Below, piece by piece: positions 1-4,979 of a stretch of 5,694 bases of DNA (the stretch's first letter is position 1; every line of letters begins with the position of its first letter). The stretch spans positions 1 through 5,694 of the forward strand of contig JAOUIN010000155.1 in assembly GCA_029883965.1 (NCBI GenBank), written 5' to 3'. The DNA comes from Betaproteobacteria bacterium. GTDB lineage: Bacteria; Pseudomonadota; Gammaproteobacteria; Burkholderiales; SG8-41. The notes beneath the pieces were generated by a model. It had not been told where the DNA came from, searched no databases, and saw only the letters and a program-made list of their open reading frames with translations. The position numbers and the translations under genes were made by a program.

Positions 1-62
1 TGCTGACGCACGGTCCGGGTGGTGACATCCGTGTCGGCGATGCGGTTGAAATCCTGAGTTGA
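1..62 (+). CDS. C-terminal end of a truncated upstream gene, possibly a MOSC-domain protein
   Basis: From base 3 one frame reads LTHGPGGDIRVGDAVEILS and stops at TGA 60-62; the other two forward frames hit stops within the first 25 bases. The ending G-G-x-I-R-V-G-D-x-V-E-x-L resembles the closing beta strand of MOSC domains, found in molybdenum cofactor sulfurases and in YcbX/YiiM-like proteins, which often finish with a G-x-(I/V)-x-V-G-D-x-V pattern. Only 19 residues are visible, and other beta-barrel proteins also end with a VGD-V strand, so the family call is tentative. A coding tail here is more likely than not because the stretch is GC-rich at third positions and has a clean stop. Confidence 0.5.
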   Translation, partial: LTHGPGGDIRVGDAVEILS

Positions 63-86
63 TGCCGGTCACGGTGCCGTTTCCGC

Positions 87-116
87 TTGCGCCGGGATTC
101 CCCTGCGCTGTATAAA
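87..116 (+). promoter_or_regulatory. Candidate sigma70-type promoter upstream of the dioxygenase
   Basis: TTGCGC at 87-92 is followed after 18 bases by TATAAA at 111-116, a fair match to the -35 and -10 consensus. Transcription would start near 123 and leave a leader of about 200 bases before the dioxygenase ATG at 323. The position, just after the upstream gene's stop, fits a promoter for the dioxygenase or for the small frame at 147-326. It is a visual consensus match only. Confidence 0.35.
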
Positions 117-146
117 ACGGGCGAGAGCAATCAGGAGCAATTCCGC

Positions 147-326
147 ATGGCGGACACCGGCGCGTTCGACCGCAGCCATCAGTGCATGGCATTTCCGACG
201 ATCGAAGTGCAAGTCCACCCGGGCCGCGGCGTCGCAGCATCCATCGCGAGGCCGGCTATTGCACAATGGTCTGAGTCAGTAGCACCAAAGGATCAATGCG
301 GATCAGGTACAAGGAGATCATCATGA
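147..326 (+). CDS. Doubtful small ORF (59 codons) overlapping the dioxygenase start
   Basis: An ATG at 147 has AGGAG at 133-137, nine bases upstream, and the frame runs to a TGA at 324-326. That TGA overlaps the dioxygenase ATG (323-325) as ATGA, the arrangement seen in translationally coupled genes. Roughly the first 37 codons are mostly G or C at the third position like the real genes here; after about base 257 this preference is lost. I recognise no domain, membrane segment or family in the product. It could be a leader peptide, a gene remnant, or a chance frame in a long 5' leader, and I consider chance the most likely. Confidence 0.2.
   Translation: MADTGAFDRSHQCMAFPTIEVQVHPGRGVAASIARPAIAQWSESVAPKDQCGSGTRRSS
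311..317 (+). promoter_or_regulatory. Shine-Dalgarno site that fixes the dioxygenase start
   Basis: AAGGAGA at 311-317 lies five bases before the ATG at 323. An in-frame ATG at 296 would include this site inside the gene and has no comparable purine stretch before it, so 323 is the better start. Confidence 0.75.
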
Positions 327-1270
327 CAGCACAACAGGTTCAAACCACGGCAGTAAACGCACCGGAGCAGGTGCAGGTTGTTCCAAGCGGCGCGGCATTG
401 GGCGCAGAAATTCGCGGTGTCGACCTGTCGCAACCGGTGCCGGAGGCCACGCGCGAGTTGATGCGCAAGGCCTGGGCCGACCATCTGGTTCTGGTCTGGC
501 GCGGACAACACTTGCCGGATGAGGCGTTTCTTGCGGCGGCCGGCGTGTTCGGCATTCCCAAGGAGCCTGCGGCGCGCAAGTACGAAGTCGCCGGCGGTTA
601 CAAGATCGGCGGCAAGCGGGTGCCGCTGCATCCGCATTTGTCGCTGATTAGCAACCTTGATGAAGAAGGCCGGTCGGTCAGGGACAACGGCGGACTGGGC
701 AGTTACGAAGTGGTCTGGCACAGCGACAATTCCTATGTTGCGGTGCCGCCTGCGGGCAGCATGCTGTATTCGGTGGTCATTCCGAAAAGCGGCGGTGGCG
801 GCGATACCTGGTTCAACAACCAGTACCAGGCCTATGATGATCTTCCAGCCGACCTGAAGGCGGCCATCAAAGGCCGCACGCAGATTCATGACGCCAGCCG
901 CAACAGCGCCGGCGTGTTGCGTCCGACGGTGAAAATGCCGACCAAACCCGAGGAAGTGCCGGGCCCGGCGCATCCGCTGGTGCGCATCCATCCGGTAACC
1001 GGAAAACCCGCGCTCTACCTGGGGCGGCGGCGCGACTGGCCGTCGAACTATATTGTCGGCATGTCCAACGAAGAGAGCGAAGCGCTGCTCGACCGTTTGT
1101 GGGCGCATGCGACCCAGGAAAAATACGCCTGGAAACACGTGTGGCAGGTCGGCGATGTCGTGTTGTGGGACAACCGCTGCGCGATGCATTACCGCTCCGA
1201 AGTCGATGCGTCGCAGCCCCGCGTCATGCATCGTACCGTGATCAACGGCGAAGCTGTGATTCCGGGATAA
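323..1270 (+). CDS. TauD/TfdA family Fe(II)/2-oxoglutarate-dependent dioxygenase
   Basis: A 315-residue cytosolic enzyme, slightly longer than E. coli TauD (283). The family couples oxidative decarboxylation of 2-oxoglutarate to hydroxylation of a substrate, often leading to C-S, C-O or C-P cleavage (taurine, 2,4-D and similar acids). The double-stranded beta-helix signature is complete. The first two iron ligands are His133 and Asp135 in WHSDNSY, and the distal ligand is His289 in the LWDNRCAMHY stretch. Arg300 and Arg304 in the PRVMHRT stretch sit 11 and 15 residues after His289, the same spacing as TauD His255, Arg266 and Arg270. The N-terminal GAEIRGVDLSQP (about residues 27-38) is the usual family opening. 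Compared with TauD there is extra sequence before the HxD motif (about 85-125), a region that shapes the substrate pocket. There is no signal peptide. The ATG at 323 is chosen for its strong ribosome site. Substrate unknown; the family call is secure, but taurine or 2,4-D should not be assumed. Confidence 0.93.
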   Translation: MTAQQVQTTAVNAPEQVQVVPSGAALGAEIRGVDLSQPVPEATRELMRKAWADHLVLVWRGQHLPDEAFLAAAGVFGIPKEPAARKYEVAGGYKIGGKRVPLHPHLSLISNLDEEGRSVRDNGGLGSYEVVWHSDNSYVAVPPAGSMLYSVVIPKSGGGGDTWFNNQYQAYDDLPADLKAAIKGRTQIHDASRNSAGVLRPTVKMPTKPEEVPGPAHPLVRIHPVTGKPALYLGRRRDWPSNYIVGMSNEESEALLDRLWAHATQEKYAWKHVWQVGDVVLWDNRCAMHYRSEVDASQPRVMHRTVINGEAVIPG

Positions 1271-1271
1271 C

Positions 1272-1520
1272 CGGCAGGAAGCGGAAGCGCTGTCTGCCCC
1301 GCGTGAGCTGATGACGCTGAACCGACGCTTTCACGACGCAATACTCGATGCCGCGCACAACCATTTTCTGCGCAAGGCCGCGGTCGGCGTACAGGCATCG
1401 TTTCCGCTGCTTGGCGACTCCAACCTGCTGGACAAGCCGCGTGCGCGTGCGGCGCATGCCCAGCACTCGTTAGAATACAGGCTTGCGCGCATCGGGCGAG
1501 ATCCCGGAGTCCCGCGTTGA
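1272..1520 (+). pseudogene. Apparent remnant of a GntR-family regulator (FCD domain fragment)
   Basis: One frame, open from before the dioxygenase stop to TGA at 1518-1520, reads like the middle of an FCD ligand-binding domain of FadR/VanR-type GntR repressors. ELMTLNRRFHDAILDAAHN (about 1305-1361) fits the usual N-x-x-FH-x-x-(I/L)-x-x-A-x-x-N helix. It is followed by LLGDSNLLDKPRARAAHAQH, matching the common LLG-x-(S/T)-x-L-x-x-P-x-R-x-x-x-A-x-x-EH pattern. After the QH the match fades into EYRLARIGRDP, where intact proteins have an E-H-x-x-I-x-x-A-I-x-x-R-D-P-type segment. The DNA-binding winged helix, the early FCD helices and the last His-bearing helix are all absent. There is no good ribosome site before the ATG at 1311. 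I read it as the leftover of a deleted regulator gene. The family call is by eye from pattern memory and could be wrong. Confidence 0.45.
1273..1298 (+). repeat. Imperfect hairpin just after the dioxygenase stop
   Basis: GGCAG (1273-1277) pairs with CTGCC (1294-1298), and inside it AGCG (1280-1283) pairs with CGCT (1288-1291) around a GAAG tetraloop; a symmetrical 2x2 internal loop separates the two stems. It begins two bases after the TAA. No T run follows, so it is not a typical intrinsic terminator. It could protect the 3' end of the mRNA, help Rho-dependent ending, or be chance in GC-rich DNA. Confidence 0.35.
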
Positions 1521-1527
1521 CAGCTGT

Positions 1528-1614
1528 ACCGGGGAATTTGTAACCGGGGATGCCGGCAGTCAAAGAAGTGGTTTGAAGTTTTGTTTCGAGTGGAAAAACT
1601 CCACGGCTTTTAAT
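1528..1614 (+). promoter_or_regulatory. Candidate control region of the enolase-superfamily gene
   Basis: Three elements sit here. ACCGGGGA occurs twice in direct orientation (1528-1535 and 1543-1550), each copy preceded by TGT or TGTA. GTGGA (1590-1594) and TCCAC (1600-1604) form a 5-base inverted repeat around AAAAC. TTTAAT (1609-1614) is a one-mismatch -10 box that would put transcription start near 1621, about 20 bases before the ATG, with the inverted repeat over the spacer where a repressor could act. No good -35 box is visible at the right distance. Confidence 0.3.
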
Positions 1615-1640
1615 GAATCAGGTAACGGAAGAGGTCCGGA

Positions 1641-2759
1641 ATGACTGCAACAATCAGCAAGATCGAGGTGTTTTGCATAGGCATGCCCTTGGTGGGCACG
1701 TTTACCAGTGGCGGTGTCTCCAAAAGTGTCACCAAGTGTGTGGTGGTGCGGGTCACGGATTCGGACGGTGCGATCGGCATCAGCAGCATCGATCCCTCAA
1801 CCACGGCCAAGTCGCCTCACACCGCTCCGGAGCTTGCACTGGCGATTCGGGATCGCATCGCTCCGGCCCTGATCGGGAAGGATCCGGGTAACGTCAATCG
1901 CATCGTCGAGATCGCCTCCAAGCTGACGCCGTCGCAGCCCGGTGCTGTGGTGGGTGTGGAACTGGCCTGCATCGAGCTTGTCTGTCGACGGTCAGGCACT
2001 GCGCTTTACGACTACGTCGGCGGTGCCATTCAAGATCGCTTATTGTTCAACGGCTGGGTCGGCGAGCTGCCGCCGGACGAAGCCGTGGCCGAGGCCATGC
2101 GCTGGAAGAATGCCGGATTCAAGTCGATGAAGATCAAGGTCGGCAACGATGCCGGCAAGGACAGCGCCCGGGTGAAAGCGGTGCGCGATGCCGTTGGCAA
2201 GGATATTCAGCTGCGCATGGACGCCAACATGCAATGTACCGTGGATCAGGCACTGGCCCTGTGTCGCGCCGTCAAGTCCTGCGATATGCAGTTGTTCGAA
2301 CAGCCGGTGCCCAAGGACGACTTGGCGGGACTGGCGCGGGTGCGACGGGAAGGTGGCATTCCCGTCATGGCCGACGAATCCATCAGCGATCACCAAAGCC
2401 TGATCCGTGTCATCAAGGCGGATTGCGCCGACTATGTGAAGTTCGGCATCAAGCAGGCCGGTGGCCTGTTACAGACCGCGCGCATGCTGGCCACCGCAGA
2501 GGCCGCGGGTCTCCCGGTGGTGCTGGGACATGGTTTCGGGCTGGACCTCAGCACGACGGCGGAGATCATGCTCGCCGCCACTTCGCGCAATGTCGTGCCT
2601 GGACTGGAATGCGTGGGCCCTCTGAAAGTGGTCGATACCGTGGCCACGACCCGGCTCGATATCAGTCGCGGAAGCATTGCACTGCCATCCGGGCCCGGGC
2701 TCGGGATTAAGCTCGATGAGGAAAAGCTTGCGAAGTACGGCTTGAAGATGGATCACTGA
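1641..2759 (+). CDS. Mandelate racemase/muconate lactonizing enzyme family protein (enolase superfamily)
   Basis: A 372-residue protein, the normal length for the family, with an N-terminal capping domain (about 1-125) and a (beta/alpha)7-beta barrel. Such enzymes abstract a proton alpha to a carboxylate, form a Mg-stabilised enolate, then racemise, epimerise, cycloisomerise or dehydrate. The strand-2 KxK motif is Lys164-Ile-Lys166 in SMKIKVG. Metal ligands are Asp194 (RMDAN), Glu220 (FEQPV) and Asp245 (ADES), in the muconate-lactonizing-type spacing. Two expected residues are missing. The strand-6 Lys of muconate lactonizing and dipeptide epimerase enzymes aligns with Gly269 in KFGIKQAGG, with Lys267 and Lys271 two residues either side. 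The strand-8 Glu aligns with Gly300 in GHGFGLDLS. His297 in that segment is a candidate base, as in mandelate racemase. GGAAGAGG (1627-1634) precedes the ATG by six bases. It could be a sugar-acid or hydroxy-acid dehydratase or an epimerase; muconate cycloisomerase looks unlikely. Confidence 0.92.
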   Translation: MTATISKIEVFCIGMPLVGTFTSGGVSKSVTKCVVVRVTDSDGAIGISSIDPSTTAKSPHTAPELALAIRDRIAPALIGKDPGNVNRIVEIASKLTPSQPGAVVGVELACIELVCRRSGTALYDYVGGAIQDRLLFNGWVGELPPDEAVAEAMRWKNAGFKSMKIKVGNDAGKDSARVKAVRDAVGKDIQLRMDANMQCTVDQALALCRAVKSCDMQLFEQPVPKDDLAGLARVRREGGIPVMADESISDHQSLIRVIKADCADYVKFGIKQAGGLLQTARMLATAEAAGLPVVLGHGFGLDLSTTAEIMLAATSRNVVPGLECVGPLKVVDTVATTRLDISRGSIALPSGPGLGIKLDEEKLAKYGLKMDH

Positions 2760-2802
2760 GCAGTCACCGCGCTTCAGCCGGCTTCATTGTCTGCGTACAA
2801 CG

Positions 2803-2832
2803 AAAACGGCGCACTTAGTGCGCCGTTTTTTT
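2803..2832. terminator. Intrinsic terminator shared by convergent genes
   Basis: ACGGCGCAC (2806-2814) and GTGCGCCGT (2818-2826) form a perfect 9-base GC-rich stem around a TTA loop, and flanking A and T residues can lengthen it by three pairs. A run of seven T (2826-2832) follows on the forward strand, ending transcripts of the enolase-superfamily gene 44 bases after its stop. On the reverse strand the flanking AAAA (2803-2806) gives four U, so it can also serve the SMP-30 gene, which ends at 2848 on the other strand. Confidence 0.9.
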
Positions 2833-2847
2833 GCCGCATTGACCTTC

Positions 2848-3777
2848 TTACATGTGGCCGTAGAGCTTTTTACCGGCGACCGGCATCTTCGCGGTGAGCA
2901 CATCACCGGTCAGTGCTTCGGTGATGAAGATCTGCTTGTGGTCCGGACCGCCGAAGGCGACGTTGTCGAGGTGGTGGTGCCGGTCGTGGTCTTTGGACGA
3001 GACCAGGTGGGTTGGCAGCATGTTGGCATCGAAACGCCAGATGCCGACCCCGAGTTGGCAGACCAGCAAACCGTTGGCGCTGTCCATTTCGATGCCGTCA
3101 GGTCCGGCGACGCCACCGGAGAGCTGGATGGCCACGCCGGTTTTCGACACCGAGCCATCGGCCATCAGCGGCAGGCGCCATACCGAGTTGGAGCGTGTCA
3201 CGCCGACATAAACCTGTTTTTCCGTGGTGTTGAGCGTAATGCCGTTGGGACTCGGAATGTTCTCGGCGAGGCGGCGCAATTCGCCGTTGGCCTTGAGCCG
3301 GTAGACGCGGCCGGTGGGATCGACGATACCGGTCTGGCCCTGGTCGGTGAAATAAAGATCGCCGTTCGACGCGAAATGCATGTCGTTCAGGCCCTTGAAG
3401 CTTTCACTGTAGGCCGTGCGCAGCAGGGTTTCGAGTTTGCCGGTCTTGACGTCGAGCGCGAGCAGGCCTTCCTTGTAGTCGCAGACGAACAGGCGTCCGT
3501 CCTTGTGAAACTTCATGCCGTTGGGCCAGCCGTCGTACTGCACCACCAGTTCCCAGTCGCCCTTGGGGTCGATGCGGAAAATGCGGCCGAAGGGAATGTC
3601 GCAGACATAGAGATTGCCTTCGCGGTCGAAGGCCGGCGCTTCAAGAAAACATTCGACTTCGGCGTTCTGCCGGTTCGGGTCGGACCACGCACTGCGGGCC
3701 TTCTTGCGGAACTTGGCGGGCATGGAGGTGAACACTTCGGCGTGGATGTGCTCCAGCGGCTTGAACGGATTGAACAT
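2848..3777 (-). CDS. SMP-30/gluconolactonase/LRE family protein
   Basis: A 309-residue six-bladed beta-propeller, probably a cytosolic metal-dependent lactonase: no signal peptide is visible. The family hydrolyses sugar lactones, related lactones and some esters with one divalent metal in the central channel. The expected ligands are present: Glu46 in FLEAPAF, Asn178 in PSPNGI and Asp227 in GPDGIEMD, plus the channel Asn131 in GLNDMHF. Spacings between Asn131, Asn178 and Asp227 (47 and 49 residues) match human SMP-30 Asn103, Asn154 and Asp204 (51 and 50). Blade-type repeats such as GNLYVCD, GRLFVCD and GDLYFTD recur through the first half. The N-terminal 40 residues, with a basic KFRKKAR patch, precede the first blade and are longer than in short gluconolactonases. 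The start has AGGA (reverse strand, 3788-3791) ten bases ahead. The gene converges on the enolase-superfamily gene and is divergent from the dehalogenase-like gene. True substrate unknown. Confidence 0.9.
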   Translation of the reverse strand: MFNPFKPLEHIHAEVFTSMPAKFRKKARSAWSDPNRQNAEVECFLEAPAFDREGNLYVCDIPFGRIFRIDPKGDWELVVQYDGWPNGMKFHKDGRLFVCDYKEGLLALDVKTGKLETLLRTAYSESFKGLNDMHFASNGDLYFTDQGQTGIVDPTGRVYRLKANGELRRLAENIPSPNGITLNTTEKQVYVGVTRSNSVWRLPLMADGSVSKTGVAIQLSGGVAGPDGIEMDSANGLLVCQLGVGIWRFDANMLPTHLVSSKDHDRHHHLDNVAFGGPDHKQIFITEALTGDVLTAKMPVAGKKLYGHM

Positions 3778-3836
3778 TGCGAATTTATCCTATGGTTAAT
3801 ATAAGTATTTGATTTTATTGATATTTTTGTATCTTC
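3778..3836 (-). promoter_or_regulatory. AT-rich promoter region of the SMP-30 family gene
   Basis: From 3781 to 3834 only 10 of 54 bases are G or C, in sharp contrast to the flanking DNA. On the reverse strand TAAAAT (forward 3812-3817) is a one-mismatch -10 box that would start transcription near 3805, about 28 bases before the ATG; TATATT (forward 3798-3803) is an alternative but lies very close to the ribosome site. No clear -35 hexamer pairs with either. A GATA-N6-TATC inverted repeat lies at forward 3820-3833. Low GC could also favour binding of H-NS-like or other architectural proteins. Confidence 0.4.
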
Positions 3837-3909
3837 GGTGACGCGACCCGACGGCGGCTGACGATGCGGCGGTGGATCTGCGTGACACAGCGAGATGGGG
3901 CCCGATGTT

Positions 3910-3921
3910 AGCACGCGTGCT
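3910..3921. promoter_or_regulatory. Perfect 12-base palindrome, candidate operator
   Basis: AGCACGCGTGCT is identical to its reverse complement and lies between the divergent SMP-30 and hydrolase genes. Its CACG/CGTG half-sites also occur in the palindrome at 3954-3967, whose centre is 45 bases away. No regulator gene is next to it in this window. Confidence 0.35.
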
Positions 3922-3953
3922 GCGGCAGCCGGTACTGCGGGCGCGAGGTCCAT

Positions 3954-3967
3954 ATCACGGCCGTGAT
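3954..3967. promoter_or_regulatory. Perfect 14-base palindrome, candidate operator
   Basis: ATCACGGCCGTGAT is identical to its reverse complement. Its centre is about 70 bases upstream of the hydrolase GTG start and some 180 bases upstream of the SMP-30 start. A 14-base perfect two-fold site is typical of dimeric repressors or activators such as TetR- or GntR-type proteins; which family binds cannot be told. Confidence 0.45.
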
Positions 3968-4007
3968 GCGTACGCTGACGGCGGCTTCAGTTAGCATCGG
4001 AGCGGAC

Positions 4008-4024
4008 TACAATTTTTCAGGGAG
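4008..4024 (+). promoter_or_regulatory. -10 box candidate and ribosome site that set the hydrolase start
   Basis: AGGGAG (4019-4024) lies seven bases before a GTG at 4032, an ideal arrangement. Earlier in-frame starts at 3963 (GTG) and 3966 (ATG) overlap the 14-base palindrome, have no purine-rich site, and would add 23 or 22 residues absent from the family. TACAAT at 4008-4013 is a one-mismatch -10 box; transcription would then start near 4019-4020 with a very short leader. No convincing -35 box is visible, which may mean an activator is needed. Confidence 0.6.
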
Positions 4025-4031
4025 TGGCACA

Positions 4032-4916
4032 GTGTTCGAAGGTTTCAAGCAGATCCAGGTCCAGACCAGCGATCCCGAAGTCAAAATCAACCTGCGCTAC
4101 GGTGGCAATGGCCCGCCGATCCTGCTGATCCACGGCAATCCGCTGACGCATGTGCACTGGCACCTGGTCGCGCCGCGGCTGGCGCAGGATTTTACGGTCG
4201 TGTGCACGGACCTGCGCGGTTATGGCGACAGCGGCAAGCCGCGCGGCAGCGAAGACCACAGCAATTATTCATTCCGGCGCATGGCGCAGGACAACGTCGA
4301 GGTCATGCAGCATCTGGGTTTCGAGAAATTCTGCGTGGCCGGGCATGACCGCGGCGGTCGCGCGGCGGTGCGCATGGCGCTCGATCACGCCGACAAGGTG
4401 AAAAAACTTGCAACCTTCGACATCCTGCCGACGCACCATGTACTGACGCATGCCACCTGGCAGTGGGCCCTCAATTCGTACCACTGGTTTTTCATGGCGC
4501 AGCCCTATGACATTCCGGAAAAACTGATCGCCGGCAACGAGGACTATTACATCCTCAAGAAGCTCACCAAGATGGGCATCGGCAAAGGTGGTTTTTCGGA
4601 GGAGACGCTGAAGGAATATGCGCGCGCGTGTACGCCGGAGAACATTCATGCCGTCTGCGAAGACTATCGCGCGGGCGTGACGGTCGATATGGCGATGGAT
4701 ACCGCTGACTTCGATGCCGGCCGCAAGATCGAATGCCCGACGGCGATCTACTGGGGCGAGCAAAGCCATACCAACAAGTTCTACGACCCGTTCAAGGCGT
4801 GGCCGCAATACGTCGCGAATATCGAACGCATCAAGCCGCTGCCCTGCGGCCATTATCCGGCGGAGCAGGTGCCGGACATGGTGTACGACGAACTCAGCAC
4901 TTTTTTTCACGGCTGA
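4032..4916 (+). CDS. Alpha/beta hydrolase, fluoroacetate/haloacetate dehalogenase type
   Basis: A 294-residue cytosolic enzyme starting at GTG, close to the usual 290-305 of haloacetate dehalogenases. These enzymes displace halide from 2-haloacetates by attack of an Asp, then hydrolyse the ester with a His-Asp pair, giving 2-hydroxy acids such as glycolate. The whole signature is visible: oxyanion HGNP (His34), DLRGYGDS, nucleophile Asp106 in GHDRGGR with carboxylate-binding Arg107 and Arg110, Asp130 in FDILPT, halide-pocket His151 and Trp152 in YHWFFMAQP, Tyr212 in CEDYRAG, and catalytic His274 in CGHYPAEQ. These correspond to Asp110, Arg111, Arg114, Asp134, His155, Trp156, Tyr219 and His280 of the Rhodopseudomonas palustris enzyme, with nearly constant offset. 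The position of its Trp185 appears to be Met181 here, which may enlarge the pocket. Tandem stops TGA-TAA end the gene, and seven T (4901-4907) lie just inside its 3' end. Epoxide hydrolase is the main alternative but normally lacks the DRGxR arginines. Confidence 0.92.
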   Translation: MFEGFKQIQVQTSDPEVKINLRYGGNGPPILLIHGNPLTHVHWHLVAPRLAQDFTVVCTDLRGYGDSGKPRGSEDHSNYSFRRMAQDNVEVMQHLGFEKFCVAGHDRGGRAAVRMALDHADKVKKLATFDILPTHHVLTHATWQWALNSYHWFFMAQPYDIPEKLIAGNEDYYILKKLTKMGIGKGGFSEETLKEYARACTPENIHAVCEDYRAGVTVDMAMDTADFDAGRKIECPTAIYWGEQSHTNKFYDPFKAWPQYVANIERIKPLPCGHYPAEQVPDMVYDELSTFFHG

Positions 4917-4979
4917 TAATGCATTGCCGCGGTTGTTGATCAGGACAGCGGCGCTGGCGGCGCGCTGCCCGCAGTCTTC

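Noticed and set aside
69..266. Reverse frame with an Ala/Leu-rich, helix-like product
   Set aside because: It has no ribosome site, no recognisable family, and the composition expected from the complement of GC-rich DNA.
293..1231. Long reverse-strand open frame (312 codons) opposite the dioxygenase
   Set aside because: It mirrors a forward gene with intact catalytic motifs. Its product has the His/Arg/Ala-rich make-up of an antisense shadow and no recognisable domain.
1641..2759. Calling this gene a muconate or chloromuconate cycloisomerase
   Set aside because: The strand-6 Lys and strand-8 Glu needed by that group appear to be glycines, and no aromatic-ring cleavage genes are nearby.
2818..3804. 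Long forward-strand open frame (328 codons) opposite the SMP-30 gene
   Set aside because: The reverse strand carries all metal ligands of the propeller. The forward frame begins inside the terminator hairpin and shows no family pattern.
3963..4031. Upstream start of the hydrolase at GTG 3963 or ATG 3966
   Set aside because: It would overlap the 14-base palindrome, lacks a ribosome site and adds residues not typical of the family. GTG 4032 has a near-ideal AGGGAG site.
4901..4907. Seven-T run as a terminator for the hydrolase gene
   Set aside because: It lies inside the coding region, encodes Phe-Phe, and has no GC-rich hairpin before it.
4269..4910. Reverse frame of 213 codons opposite the dehalogenase-like gene
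   Set aside because: It is a shadow of a gene with a full active-site signature, rich in His and Arg with no motif.
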